Of a DNA stretch of 37,265 bases, positions 15,715 through 24,902 are shown piece by piece. Under the pieces are notes generated by a model, which searched no databases, was not told where the DNA came from, and saw only the letters and a program-made list of their open reading frames with translations. The stretch's first letter is position 1. Each line of letters starts with the position of its first letter. The translations under genes and the position numbers were made by a program. The stretch is from positions 1 through 37,265 of the forward strand of contig URIY01000013.1 of assembly GCA_900547995.1 (NCBI GenBank), in the 5' to 3' direction. The stretch is from an uncultured Mycoplasmatota bacterium (lineage in GTDB: Bacteria > Bacillota_I > Bacilli_A > RF39 > UBA660).

Positions 15715-16638
15715 ATGACAATATTTTCAGTAGTATTAATTTGTGTAATTATTCTTTCCGTTTTTCAAATTGTACTAGCAATTATTTTTTATGATTTTGC
15801 TATTAACACAAGAAAAGATAGAACAAAACAATTTGAAAAAGGAAGAAATCAGGTAATTATCCCTGAACTTACTGTAGAAGAAAAAGAACTTTTAAAAACT
15901 GCTAAGGATGTATATATCAAATCAAATGATAATTTAAAGTTACATGCTTTAGAATTAAAAAGTGAATTAAATAAAGATTGGATAATTATAACACATGGTT
16001 ATTTTAGTAAAGCTGAACATTTAATGCCATATGCCATAGAATTGATAAAAAATCATAACTTATTGTTGATTGAATTAAGAGGACATGGTAAAAGTGAAGG
16101 GAAGTATATAGATTTTGGTATTAAGTCTAGATATGATATATTAAATTGGATAGACTATATAAATTATTCGTACAATAATCCTAAAATTGGTTTATATGGA
16201 TTATCTATGGGAGCATCATCAATTATGATGACTACCAATTTCACATTGCCTAAAAATATTAAATTTATAATAGAAGATAGTGGTTTTACATCTGCTAAAG
16301 AAGAACTACAATATCAATTGAGAAAAGTGTTTCATTTCCCAACGTTTCCAACCTTAATGCTTGCAAATTCATATATAAAAATGAAACATGGATTTACTAT
16401 AAATGATGGAAGTGCAATAAACGCATTGCGATATAATAATGTGCCAATTTTATTTATACATGGTGATGATGATAAACTTGTTCCAACATATATGATTAAT
16501 AAATTATACGAAGCTAATGCTGGCATAAAAGATAAATTAATAATAAAAAATGCAGGTCATATTGGATCAATGTTTAAATCAAAAGAAGAATATTGGGATA
16601 AAATAAATAAATTTATAATAAAAAATGAGGAGATTTAG
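15715..16638 (+). CDS. Membrane-anchored alpha/beta hydrolase
   Basis: A 307-residue serine hydrolase. Residues 3-27 are a hydrophobic anchor, so the catalytic part is tethered to the membrane. The nucleophile is in 'GLYGLSMGASS', the acid in 'IHGDDDKLVP' and the base in 'AGHIGSM'; 'ITHGYFSKAEH' forms the oxyanion strand and loop. The layout resembles YqkD/YitV-type esterases. It starts the operon and its stop abuts the ATG of the adenylating enzyme. An acyl-ester hydrolase next to an acyl-activating enzyme suggests handling of one lipid or acyl compound. Confidence 0.85.
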   Translation: MTIFSVVLICVIILSVFQIVLAIIFYDFAINTRKDRTKQFEKGRNQVIIPELTVEEKELLKTAKDVYIKSNDNLKLHALELKSELNKDWIIITHGYFSKAEHLMPYAIELIKNHNLLLIELRGHGKSEGKYIDFGIKSRYDILNWIDYINYSYNNPKIGLYGLSMGASSIMMTTNFTLPKNIKFIIEDSGFTSAKEELQYQLRKVFHFPTFPTLMLANSYIKMKHGFTINDGSAINALRYNNVPILFIHGDDDKLVPTYMINKLYEANAGIKDKLIIKNAGHIGSMFKSKEEYWDKINKFIIKNEEI

Positions 16639-18576
16639 ATGACTGAGGATAGAGAAAAAATAATTGAACAATTAAAAGAGTATAGAGTGCATGTCGCTAG
16701 TTTAACAGAAGAAGAAAAAAAACAAAGAGATTTATATTTGAAGAGAATTAGTAATGGAGAAATACAGGGACCAAGTACAGGTTTTTCTAGTTTAGATAAG
16801 CCTTGGCTGAAAAATTATTCAGATCAGGCTATATTGGCTGATATTCCTGAAATGACTGCGTATCAGTATCTCAGATTATGCAATAAAGATAATAAAAAGT
16901 TATGTGCATTAAATTTTTTTGGTCTAAAAACAAGTTATGAAAAATTGTTTCAAAAAATAGAACAAACTTCAAAATCTTTGACAGCACTTGGGGTAAAAAA
17001 AGGGGATGTTGTTTTAATTAATTCTGTTACTTTACCACAAACTGTTTATTTGCTTTATGCACTTAATAAAATAGGTGCAATTGCTAATTTAACTGATTTA
17101 AGAACAGATGCAAGCGGCATGAAACATTATATTAATGAAGCTAATTCAAAATTTATATTTACATTAGATTCTTGCTATGAGGGGTTTAAGGATATAATTA
17201 GTGAGACAAATTTAGAAAAAATAATTTTCTTAAATCCAACGGATGAAGTTCCATTGATTGCAAAAAAAATATCAGAGCATCAAGAACAAAAGAAAATGTC
17301 ATCATCTGAAAAAGAGAAAGTAAAACAGGAACATATAAGAATAGAAAATTATTTAAAAACAAATCCTATGATTATAAAATGGAATGACTTTTACAAGATT
17401 GGAGATTTGATGCAACAGGTCATAGAAAGTGAATATGAAAAAGATCAGCCAATAGTCATAGTTCATACCAGTGGAACAACAAGTATGCCTAAGTCAGTCG
17501 TTTTAACAAACGAAAATTTTAATGCAATGGCATTACAATATGGCATGTCTGGGTTTGATTATCAAAAAGGTGATAGTGTATTAAATATTATTCCTATTTT
17601 TGTTGCATATGGGGTTGTTAATTCTCTACATATGCCACTTTGCCTTGGAATGACTGATATCGTATATCCAAAAGTTGTAAATGATGATTTTACTGATATT
17701 ATTAGAAAGTTTAAACCAAATCATGTGATAGCAATACCAATGCATTGGGAATTTTTATTGAAAGATGAAAAGATGAAAAAATTTGATTTAAGTTTTTTGA
17801 AAACATCAGCATGTGGTGGAGATAGTTTCAATGTTGAGTTAGAAAAACAATTAAATAAATTTTTGGAAGAACATAATGCTAAAAGTAAAATTGTAAAGGG
17901 ATATGGAATGACAGAAGTTTCAGCTTGTGCTGTTACAAATACTAATAAATCAAGCAAGGTTGGTACAGTTGGAATACCAATGGTAAAAAATAATATTGCT
18001 ATAGTTGACCCTGAGACTGGATTAGAATTAAGATATGGTGAAAAAGGTGAAATATGCATATCTACTCCTACAATGATGAAGGAATATTTAAATAATGAAC
18101 ATGAAACATCTAAAACAATAAAAATTAATAATTATGGGGAGAGATGGTTATATAGTGGTGATATGGGTCATTATGATACTTCATTAAGCATAGATGGAAG
18201 ATACAAACGATTAATAATTAGGAGGGGTTTTAAGGTTTCTGCAAAGGCTATTGAAAATGTTATCATGAAAAATGCTAAAATTGAAAATTGTGCTGTAGTA
18301 AAGGCACCAGATATAGATGATGGTGAAATACCATTTGTATATCTTGTATTAAAAGAAAAAAATGTTGATGTTAATAGTATAATTGTTGAAGTTAAGTCCT
18401 TATGTCAAAAAGAATTACCTGAATACTATTTGCCAAGTCAATTTATTGTAGTAAATACCTTACCTTATACAAAAAATAATAAGTTAGATTTAGTTCGTTT
18501 GGAATCAGAAGCAATTAGACTAATAAATGAAAATTGCGAAGATTTAATTAAGAATAATATGATTAAAAGGGGATGA
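16639..18576 (+). CDS. AMP-forming acyl/aryl-adenylating enzyme (ANL superfamily)
   Basis: A 645-residue ANL enzyme, which activates a carboxylate as acyl-AMP and usually passes it to CoA or a carrier. The phosphate loop is 'TSGTTSMPKSVV' (277-288), the adenine motif 'GYGMTEVSAC', the ribose Asp in 'YSGDMGHYD', the hinge in 'GRYKRLIIRRGFKVSA', and the catalytic Lys615 in 'KNNKLDLVRL'. The first 70 residues and a charged helical insert at about 210-245 are unusual. No carrier protein or condensation domain is attached, and no acyl-carrier gene is nearby. It sits between a hydrolase and a sensor kinase with 0 and 4 bases of spacing; its stop is TGA. Confidence 0.88.
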   Translation: MTEDREKIIEQLKEYRVHVASLTEEEKKQRDLYLKRISNGEIQGPSTGFSSLDKPWLKNYSDQAILADIPEMTAYQYLRLCNKDNKKLCALNFFGLKTSYEKLFQKIEQTSKSLTALGVKKGDVVLINSVTLPQTVYLLYALNKIGAIANLTDLRTDASGMKHYINEANSKFIFTLDSCYEGFKDIISETNLEKIIFLNPTDEVPLIAKKISEHQEQKKMSSSEKEKVKQEHIRIENYLKTNPMIIKWNDFYKIGDLMQQVIESEYEKDQPIVIVHTSGTTSMPKSVVLTNENFNAMALQYGMSGFDYQKGDSVLNIIPIFVAYGVVNSLHMPLCLGMTDIVYPKVVNDDFTDIIRKFKPNHVIAIPMHWEFLLKDEKMKKFDLSFLKTSACGGDSFNVELEKQLNKFLEEHNAKSKIVKGYGMTEVSACAVTNTNKSSKVGTVGIPMVKNNIAIVDPETGLELRYGEKGEICISTPTMMKEYLNNEHETSKTIKINNYGERWLYSGDMGHYDTSLSIDGRYKRLIIRRGFKVSAKAIENVIMKNAKIENCAVVKAPDIDDGEIPFVYLVLKEKNVDVNSIIVEVKSLCQKELPEYYLPSQFIVVNTLPYTKNNKLDLVRLESEAIRLINENCEDLIKNNMIKRG

Positions 18577-18580
18577 TTAA

Positions 18581-21283
18581 ATGGATAGTGCAATATCTTT
18601 TACTGTTTGCAGTTTATTTTTTAGTTTACTTCTAACAATAGTATACTTTTCAAAAAAAAGGTTAAATATAATTGAAAATAAATTATATGCTTTGCTTATT
18701 ATAACTAATTTAATTGGTTTAATAATACACATTTCTTGTGGAATTGTTACTCCTATGATTGATGGTGATATGATGAGTATAGTTTTTAGTAAACTATACT
18801 TAGGTTACTTAATAACTTGGATTATGTTGTTTATGATATACATTTTTGTTATTTCAAGAAAGGGAAAATTTGAGCAAAAAAAACAATTTGTTGAATTAAA
18901 AAAGTATTTAAAAAAAGTTTTCATTTTTATGGCTTTAATTTACATAATATTTATTATTATAATGATTTTATTACCTATAGTAATTTATAATAATGGAAAT
19001 GGTGTAGTTTATACTGCCGGTCCAAGTGTAAAATTTTTATATATAATTTCAGGATTTTGCATATTTGTTATGTTAAGTTGCATGATTATGAATTTTAAAA
19101 ATATCAAAACAAAGAAATATTTGCCAATATTTATGTATTTACCAATAAGTGGAGCTGTCATTTTAATTCAATCACTCCATCCAGAATTGTTATTAATGAC
19201 AGCAATGGAAACATTTATAACTTTTCTTATGTATTTTACAATAGAAAATCCTGATATGAAATTAATGAATGAATTAGAACTTGCAAAAGATCATGCTGAA
19301 AAGGCTAATAGAGCAAAATCTGAATTTTTAAGTAGTATGAGTCATGAAATAAGAACTCCTCTAAATGCAATAGTTGGTTTTAGTGAATGTATTAAGACAG
19401 AGGAAACTCTTGAAGATGCTAAAAAAGATGCTGAAGATATTATTATGGCAAGTAGCAACTTACTTGAAATAGTTAATGGCATTCTTGATATTAGTAAAAT
19501 TGAAGCAAATAAAATGGAAATAGTAAATACTAATTATCGATTACTTCCTAATTTAGAAAATCTTGCTAAATTAATGATACCTAGAATTGGTGATAAACCA
19601 ATTGAATTAAATACATCATTTGCTCCTGATATTCCAAGTGTTTTATTTGGAGATATTGGCAAAATTAAACAAATTATAACTAATATTTTAACTAATGCTG
19701 TTAAATATACAGAAAAAGGATATATTAATTTCAATGTTAGTTGTGTAAATCAAGGTGATAAATCATCTCTTGTTATATCAGTTGAAGATACAGGAAGAGG
19801 TATAAAAGAAGATAAGATCAATTCGTTATTTACAAAATTTAATAGACTAGAAGAAGATAGAAATACAACTATTGAAGGAACTGGTCTTGGACTTGCCATT
19901 ACAAAAAGTTTAGTTGAAATGATGGGTGGGAAAATAATTGTTCAAAGTATATATGGACAAGGTTCTACTTTTACCGTTTATTTGCAACAACAAATTGTTA
20001 AATTACATGATGGTGAAGAAGAAAGACCTGTTGAAACAGAAGAATTAATTGACTTTCCAAATGCAAGGGTATTAATTGTGGATGATAATAAATTAAATTT
20101 AAAAGTTGCAGATAAATTACTTAAAAAATATGATATTGTGTTATTAGAAAGTGGTTTTGATACTATTGAAAATATTAAAGAGGGCAATAAATATGATTTA
20201 ATTTTATTAGATGATATGATGCCTAAAATGCGTGGTACCGAAACATTACAAAAATTAAAAGAAATAGATGGATTTGATATACCAACTATTGCTTTAACAG
20301 CCAATGCTTTATCAGGAATGAAAGAAGCATATATGAAAGCAGGTTTTAGTGATTATTTAGCAAAACCAATTGTTAAAGAAGAACTAATTGAAATATTAAA
20401 AAAATATTTAAAACATAGTAATAAAGAACAAAAAGAATTAAAAGAAATATTTGAATCTAAAGTTGAAACAGAATTAAAAGAAGAAATACCTGTCATGGAA
20501 TCTAAAAAAAGAACTAAAAAACGAGTTTTAGTAGTAGATGATAATAAATTAAATTTAAAAGTCGCAACTAATTTCTTAAAACCATATAACTTAGATGTTG
20601 TAACTGCTGAAAGTGGTAAAGAGGCTCTTGATATATGCAAAGAAGATTTAGATTTTGATATCATTTTTATGGATGATATGATGCCTGATATGAATGGAAC
20701 TGAAACATTTAATAGATTAAAACAGTTACATAACTTCAATATCCCGGTAGTATCTTTAACCGCTAATGCTCTTGACGGAATGAAAGAAAAATATTTAAAG
20801 GCAGGATTTAATGATTATTTATCTAAACCAATAGATAAGAAAGAATTAGATAGAGTAATTAATACTTATATTACTTTTACCGTTTCAGATGATGAAAAAG
20901 AAGAAGAAAGTAATAATGAAGAAAAAATAGTAAATAATATTGATTACTTAAAAAATAATGGTATTGATGTTGATAGTGGACTAGAATTACTAGGGGATAT
21001 TCAGACATATAATGAAACAATGGGAGAGTTTTTCAATGAACTTGGTAATAAACTTACAAAGTTAAAAGAAAATAAAGAAAATTTAAGTGAATATGCTGTA
21101 TATGCACATGCTATCAAAAGTGATAGTAAATATCTTGGATTTAAAAAATTATCAGAAATTGCTTTAGAACATGAACTTAAAGCCAAGGATAACAATCAAA
21201 TATTTATAAATGAACATTATAAAGAATTAATTAATGAAGCTGTAAATATCGCAACCATTATTAAGGAATACTTAGGAAAATAG
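18581..21283 (+). CDS. Hybrid histidine kinase: 7TM sensor, kinase, two receivers, HPt
   Basis: A 900-residue phosphorelay protein. Seven hydrophobic segments (about 5-24, 34-54, 70-92, 112-136, 150-171, 180-198, 204-221) form a HisKA_7TM-like sensor. His255 in 'MSHEIRTPLNAI' is the autophosphorylated residue; N-box 'TNAVKYT', G1 'DTGRG' (403-407) and G2 'GTGLGL' (433-438) bind ATP. Receiver 1 (496-610) has phospho-acceptor Asp544 and Lys595; receiver 2 (648-762) has Asp698 and Lys749. Both have an extra Asp after the acceptor (LDDMMP, MDDMMP), pointing to duplication of one receiver. An HPt domain with His843 in 'YAHAIKSDSKYLG' ends it. No DNA-binding output is attached, so it must signal to an unlinked regulator. 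Confidence 0.9.
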   Translation: MDSAISFTVCSLFFSLLLTIVYFSKKRLNIIENKLYALLIITNLIGLIIHISCGIVTPMIDGDMMSIVFSKLYLGYLITWIMLFMIYIFVISRKGKFEQKKQFVELKKYLKKVFIFMALIYIIFIIIMILLPIVIYNNGNGVVYTAGPSVKFLYIISGFCIFVMLSCMIMNFKNIKTKKYLPIFMYLPISGAVILIQSLHPELLLMTAMETFITFLMYFTIENPDMKLMNELELAKDHAEKANRAKSEFLSSMSHEIRTPLNAIVGFSECIKTEETLEDAKKDAEDIIMASSNLLEIVNGILDISKIEANKMEIVNTNYRLLPNLENLAKLMIPRIGDKPIELNTSFAPDIPSVLFGDIGKIKQIITNILTNAVKYTEKGYINFNVSCVNQGDKSSLVISVEDTGRGIKEDKINSLFTKFNRLEEDRNTTIEGTGLGLAITKSLVEMMGGKIIVQSIYGQGSTFTVYLQQQIVKLHDGEEERPVETEELIDFPNARVLIVDDNKLNLKVADKLLKKYDIVLLESGFDTIENIKEGNKYDLILLDDMMPKMRGTETLQKLKEIDGFDIPTIALTANALSGMKEAYMKAGFSDYLAKPIVKEELIEILKKYLKHSNKEQKELKEIFESKVETELKEEIPVMESKKRTKKRVLVVDDNKLNLKVATNFLKPYNLDVVTAESGKEALDICKEDLDFDIIFMDDMMPDMNGTETFNRLKQLHNFNIPVVSLTANALDGMKEKYLKAGFNDYLSKPIDKKELDRVINTYITFTVSDDEKEEESNNEEKIVNNIDYLKNNGIDVDSGLELLGDIQTYNETMGEFFNELGNKLTKLKENKENLSEYAVYAHAIKSDSKYLGFKKLSEIALEHELKAKDNNQIFINEHYKELINEAVNIATIIKEYLGK

Positions 21284-21301
21284 GATTTAATCCTGTTTTT
21301 T
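21282..21301 (+). terminator. Short terminator of the kinase operon
   Basis: Stem AGGAT/ATCCT with loop TTA begins within the kinase stop codon and is followed by G and six T. It is short, and its descending arm plus T-run are duplicated just downstream. Confidence 0.5.
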
Positions 21302-21326
21302 CTATATAATCCTGTTTTTTCTATAT
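21289..21326. repeat. Perfect 19-base tandem duplication of a terminator arm and T-run
   Basis: AATCCTGTTTTTTCTATAT occurs at 21289-21307 and again, directly abutting, at 21308-21326. The unit holds the 3' arm and T-tract of the terminator. The second copy has no ascending arm of its own, so slippage duplication is likely. Confidence 0.9.
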
Positions 21327-21332
21327 AATATT

Positions 21333-21361
21333 TTGACAAATATATACAATACTGTTATAAT
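21333..21361 (+). promoter_or_regulatory. Consensus promoter of engB
   Basis: TTGACA (21333-21338), 17 bases, TATAAT (21356-21361), preceded by TGT to give the TGTTATAAT nonamer. It starts 27 bases before ATG 21388. Confidence 0.9.
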
Positions 21362-21387
21362 TTTCTTATATGAGGATGTGAAAATTT

Positions 21388-21969
21388 ATGAAAATAAATA
21401 GTGTTAAATTAGTAATAAGTGCTGTAAGAAGAAGTCAATATCCTACTGATGAGAAACCAGAATTTTTACTTGTTGGAAAATCAAATGTAGGTAAAAGTAG
21501 TTTTATAAATACTATTATTGGACGAAAAAATTATGCTAGAACATCAGCAAATCCTGGAAAAACACAAACAATTAATTTTTATTTAGTTAATGATCAATTT
21601 TATTTAGTTGATGCTCCAGGATACGGATTTGCTAATTTAAGTAAACAAAAAAGAAAAAAATTTGGACTTATGATGGAAGATTATTTAATAAATAGACCTA
21701 ATTTAAAACAAGTATTTATGTTAATTGATTTTAGACATAAACCAAGTAGTGATGATTTAATGATGTATAATTTCTTAAAACATTATAAAATTCCTGTTAC
21801 AATTGTGGCTACTAAAACAGATAAAATAGGTATAACTTTACAACAAAAACAAAGAAGCTTAATTCTAGAAGACATTGATTTAGTTGTTGGTGATGACTTT
21901 TTAATGTTCTCAAATGTAACCAAAGATGGAAAACTTGAAGTACAAGAAAAGATTGAACGTATGATGTAA
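21388..21969 (+). CDS. engB: Ribosome biogenesis GTPase EngB/YsxC
   Basis: A 193-residue small GTPase needed for assembly of the large ribosomal subunit. G1 is 'GKSNVGKSS', the switch region carries 'TSANPGKTQTINFY', G3 is 'DAPGYGFA' and G4 is 'TKTDK' (more often TKADK). Length and order match the family. It has its own strong promoter; the next gene follows after about 55 bases that include an AT-only hairpin at 21972-21999. Confidence 0.93.
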   Translation: MKINSVKLVISAVRRSQYPTDEKPEFLLVGKSNVGKSSFINTIIGRKNYARTSANPGKTQTINFYLVNDQFYLVDAPGYGFANLSKQKRKKFGLMMEDYLINRPNLKQVFMLIDFRHKPSSDDLMMYNFLKHYKIPVTIVATKTDKIGITLQQKQRSLILEDIDLVVGDDFLMFSNVTKDGKLEVQEKIERMM

Positions 21970-22025
21970 TCTTTTCTTTTTTTAACCAAAAAAAGAAAAT
22001 AACATACAATAATTTAGGTGATAAT

Positions 22026-22535
22026 ATGCACATAGATATTGTAGATGACTTAAACATGATAATATATTTACAAAATGATAGAATTAAAAATATTGATTTT
22101 AGTGATAAAAGTGATTTACAAGATTATTTTAAAGATTTATTTGTTAATTTAAAAAATAATTACAACATTAATATAAATGGTTATTATTATATAAATGTAT
22201 ATAAAGATAAATATTATGGATGTATCTTAGAAATGAAAAAAGAGGAGTTAGATTATATGGAATATTTAGATGGTCAAGTTGATATGAATATTGTTATTGA
22301 TACTAATGATACCTTTTTATATGAAATGAATGATTATTTTAATATAGATAAAAGTTTAATAAATAGTGTTAATGTATATAAATATAATAATAAAATATAC
22401 GTTAAATTAGTAAATAATATTTCTAATATAAAAATGGGTAAATTATTAGAATTTAGTAATATTATATATGGCGATAAATGTAAAAAGATAAGAAAAATGG
22501 GTAATTTAATAGAAATGGAGAAAATACATATTTAA
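22026..22535 (+). CDS. Hypothetical protein, 169 residues
   Basis: Not recognised. It starts at an ATG with a TTTAGGTGAT ribosome binding site. The protein is acidic and rich in Asn, Tyr, Ile and Asp, with no signal peptide or membrane segment. 'NGYYYINVYKDKYYGCILEM' in the middle and alternating hydrophobic residues suggest a beta-rich cytoplasmic domain, repeated loosely in the second half ('NSVNVYKYNNKIYVKL'). It follows engB on the same strand and may be cotranscribed with it. A terminator follows. Confidence 0.7.
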   Translation: MHIDIVDDLNMIIYLQNDRIKNIDFSDKSDLQDYFKDLFVNLKNNYNININGYYYINVYKDKYYGCILEMKKEELDYMEYLDGQVDMNIVIDTNDTFLYEMNDYFNIDKSLINSVNVYKYNNKIYVKLVNNISNIKMGKLLEFSNIIYGDKCKKIRKMGNLIEMEKIHI

Positions 22536-22541
22536 TTTATT

Positions 22542-22576
22542 AAAAATAAAATACGTAAAAATATTTTATTTTTTTT
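22542..22576 (+). terminator. AT-only terminator
   Basis: Stem AAAAATAAAATA/TATTTTATTTTT with a loop of about 8 bases runs into further T residues. Confidence 0.65.
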
Positions 22577-22583
22577 GTTTATT

Positions 22584-22592
22584 TGTTATAAT
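22584..22592 (+). promoter_or_regulatory. Extended -10 promoter (TGTTATAAT)
   Basis: The nonamer lies 34 bases before ATG 22627. No convincing -35 is seen. Confidence 0.6.
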
Positions 22593-22626
22593 ACTATTAA
22601 TAATAAGAATGAAAGAGGTTTTAATA

Positions 22627-23178
22627 ATGGACAATAAAGATGTAGAATTTTTTAATTTTGATGATGATTTTAACTTGGATGATCTTGATTTTAAAAAAAG
22701 TGATACAAGTAGCAATACACCTATTGACACTAGTATGCAAAATAATACACAAAATCAAAATACTAGTAGTTTGAATAGTAATATAGTTGAAACAGAAAAT
22801 ATGCAAAATCAAAGTGTTGACAACAATTTACAATTTAATGGCTTTAATACTTTTAGTAATGAAGAAAATAATAAGGTTATAAATACTAACCCTACTCCTA
22901 ATAATTCTATAAATGAAGGGATAAATAATACTGAAAGTGTTTCTAATGAAGATAGTAATAATACTAGTATCAATAATAATACTAATCAAGTTGTAGAAAA
23001 TAATCAAAATATAAATAATACTGAAAACGAGTCTACTAAAAATGAAGAATTAGAAAATCCTGTTATAGAGATGATAAATAATAAAAAAACAATGAAATTA
23101 ATAATTACATTGTTAGTTGTCTTATTTCTAGCCGTTATTTTAATGCCTAAAGTATTTGAACTTTTAGCTAATCTTTAA
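22627..23178 (+). CDS. Asn/Ser/Thr-rich tail-anchored membrane protein
   Basis: A 183-residue protein. ATG 22627 is chosen over an in-frame ATG at 22609 because AAAGAGG lies between them at the right distance. An acidic N-terminus ('FFNFDDDFNLDDLDF') is followed by about 110 residues of low-complexity Asn, Ser, Thr and Gln, then one membrane segment 'LIITLLVVLFLAVILMPKVF' near the C-terminus. It looks like a cytoplasmic disordered tail on a C-terminal anchor. Its stop codon overlaps the stop of the convergent RNHCP gene by two bases. Function unknown. Confidence 0.75.
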   Translation: MDNKDVEFFNFDDDFNLDDLDFKKSDTSSNTPIDTSMQNNTQNQNTSSLNSNIVETENMQNQSVDNNLQFNGFNTFSNEENNKVINTNPTPNNSINEGINNTESVSNEDSNNTSINNNTNQVVENNQNINNTENESTKNEELENPVIEMINNKKTMKLIITLLVVLFLAVILMPKVFELLANL

Positions 23179-23477
23179 TTGGCTTTAGATAATTCAATAA
23201 TTAAATCAAAGTTATCATCATTTGCCATAATATTTTTATGAATTTGATTACACTTTGTACATTTATAAATTATTTTATAAGTGTTTTTAAATTTTTCAAT
23301 CCCAATAGGTTTTAATAAACCTAAACATTTATTTTGTCTATCCCCTGGCATAATATCAACATGCTTAGAATATAGACAATGATTACAATGGTCTCTTGCT
23401 GTATATTTAAGTTTTGATATTGTATTTCCACAATTTTCACATATAAATTCTTCATCAATCATATTAAATCTTTTCAT
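23175..23477 (-). CDS. RNHCP-domain zinc-ribbon protein
   Basis: A 100-residue protein with two Cys pairs in 'FICENCGNTI' and 'YKCTKCNQIH', plus the family core 'ARDHCNHCLYSKHVD' and 'PGDRQNKCLGLLKPIG'. RNHCP proteins are small, conserved and of unknown role; the Cys/His residues probably bind zinc. The ATG at 23477 is preferred to the GTG at 23486 because GGTGGT precedes it. It points towards the Asn-rich gene and ends on it. Confidence 0.85.
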   Translation of the reverse strand: MKRFNMIDEEFICENCGNTISKLKYTARDHCNHCLYSKHVDIMPGDRQNKCLGLLKPIGIEKFKNTYKIIYKCTKCNQIHKNIMANDDNFDLIIELSKAN

Positions 23478-23494
23478 AAGTACCACCGTCTTTT

Positions 23495-23503
23495 ATTATA
23501 ACA
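23495..23503 (-). promoter_or_regulatory. Extended -10 promoter of the RNHCP gene (TGTTATAAT on the minus strand)
   Basis: On the minus strand TGTTATAAT lies 17 bases before the ATG at 23477. Together with the plus-strand copy at 23545 it makes a divergent promoter pair about 40 bases apart. Confidence 0.65.
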
Positions 23504-23544
23504 AATAATTGACATAAAAGGTACTATCTAAAAGAAATAATAAA

Positions 23545-23553
23545 TGTTATAAT
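23545..23553 (+). promoter_or_regulatory. Extended -10 promoter of scpA-scpB (TGTTATAAT)
   Basis: The nonamer lies 18 bases before ATG 23572. The TTGACA at 23509 is too far (33 bases) to act as its -35. Confidence 0.65.
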
Positions 23554-23571
23554 GTATATGGATGTGATTTT

Positions 23572-24294
23572 ATGGAGTATAAGGTAATATTAAATGATTT
23601 TGAAGGTCCACTTGATTTACTTTTACATTTGATTAAACAATCAAATATTAGTATATACGATATAAGTATAGATCAAATTACAAAGCAATATATGGATTAT
23701 ATAAATAAGATGGAAGAACTTAATTTAACAGTAGCAAGTGAATATTTAATAATGGCAGCAGAACTTATTGAAATAAAATCAAGCAGTTTACTTCCAAAGC
23801 AAGAAACACATGAAGATGAATATGAAGAAGATAGACGTGAAAAATTAATATCAAGATTAATTGAATATGAGCAATATAAAAATATTACTAAATCATTAAA
23901 AGACCTTGAAACATCAAGAAAAGATATATATACTAAATTACCTAGTGAACTAACAGAATTTAATGTTACTGAAGAAAAAAAAATAGAACCACTTGATTTA
24001 AGTTTATTATTAGATGCATTTAATAACTTTTTACAACGAAAAGAAGATGAAAAACCTTTAAATACTAAAATAACTAATAAAGAATATTCTGTCGATGTTA
24101 GAAGTCATGAAATATTTTCTCTTTTAAAAGAGAAAAAAAGAATGAATTTTTATGATTTATTTAATAATAGTAGTAGAGATTATATTGTTGTAACTTTTTT
24201 ATCAATACTTGATTTAGCCAAAAAGCAAAAAATTAAATTAATACAAGATAATAATTTTAATAATATTGTTTTATCAATTAAGGAGGATGAATAA
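23572..24294 (+). CDS. scpA: Segregation and condensation protein A (kleisin)
   Basis: A 240-residue kleisin that bridges the SMC heads in the chromosome condensation complex. The N-terminal 'NDFEGPLDLLLHLIKQ' and 'ISIYDISIDQITKQYMDYI' are the family hallmark, and 'ASEYLIMAAELIEIKSSSLLP' is the SMC-neck-binding helix. The C-terminal winged helix starts near 'FSLLKEKKRMNFYDLF'. One base separates its stop from the scpB start. Confidence 0.95.
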   Translation: MEYKVILNDFEGPLDLLLHLIKQSNISIYDISIDQITKQYMDYINKMEELNLTVASEYLIMAAELIEIKSSSLLPKQETHEDEYEEDRREKLISRLIEYEQYKNITKSLKDLETSRKDIYTKLPSELTEFNVTEEKKIEPLDLSLLLDAFNNFLQRKEDEKPLNTKITNKEYSVDVRSHEIFSLLKEKKRMNFYDLFNNSSRDYIVVTFLSILDLAKKQKIKLIQDNNFNNIVLSIKEDE

Positions 24295-24295
24295 T

Positions 24296-24865
24296 ATGAA
24301 CTTAATGGCTGTATTAGAAGGACTTCTATTTATCGTTGGTGATGAAGGATTATCAATTGATAAAATACAAGAATTATTACAAACAAGTGAGGAAGAAACA
24401 AAACAAATACTTAAGGATTTAGTAGTTGAATATTCTAAACCAGAGCGTGGTATTAAATTAGAAATACTAGGCAATTGTTTTAAACTTACAACTAAAAAAG
24501 AACATAAAGAATATTATCAAAGATTATGTGAAAGTGAAAAAGAAGAAGGTTTAAGCCAGTCATCACTTGAAACGCTTGCTATTATCGCATATAATCAACC
24601 AATTACAAGAGGTGAAGTTGATCAAGCAAGAGGTGTTGCAAGTAGCCATATTATGCGTAGACTTCTTTTAAAGGAATTAATTGCTGTAGTTGGAAAGTCG
24701 GATTTGCCTGGTAAACCTAATTTATATGGAACGACAGATAAATTCTTAGATTACTTTGGACTTTCAGATATAAAGGATTTACCAGAATTAACTAAGAAAC
24801 CAATTAATAAACAAGAAGATGAAAAGAATTTATTTGAGTCTAAATATACTGAGGCAGAAAAATAA
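24296..24865 (+). CDS. scpB: Segregation and condensation protein B
   Basis: A 189-residue partner of ScpA made of two winged-helix domains. 'LEGLLFIVGDEGLSIDKI' and 'SQSSLETLAIIAYNQPITR' followed by 'GEVDQARGV' are family signatures, as is 'GRSxxPGKPxLYGTT', here 'GKSDLPGKPNLYGTTDKFL'. The start is ATG 24296, since AAGGAGG (24280-24286) fits it; an in-frame ATG at 24266 would overlap scpA. Confidence 0.95.
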   Translation: MNLMAVLEGLLFIVGDEGLSIDKIQELLQTSEEETKQILKDLVVEYSKPERGIKLEILGNCFKLTTKKEHKEYYQRLCESEKEEGLSQSSLETLAIIAYNQPITRGEVDQARGVASSHIMRRLLLKELIAVVGKSDLPGKPNLYGTTDKFLDYFGLSDIKDLPELTKKPINKQEDEKNLFESKYTEAEK

Positions 24866-24902
24866 AAGATATTTTCTGTCTTTTAAATAAGGTGGTGATA
24901 TT

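Noticed and set aside
20353..20739. A 128-residue minus-strand ORF inside the histidine kinase
   Set aside because: It is antisense to the receiver domains, with no ribosome binding site or family resemblance, and mirrors the duplicated receiver sequence.
21972..21999. TTTTCTTTTTTT/AAAAAAAGAAAA hairpin after engB as a terminator
   Set aside because: It is a pure A/T stem with no following T-run on the plus strand, so termination there is doubtful.
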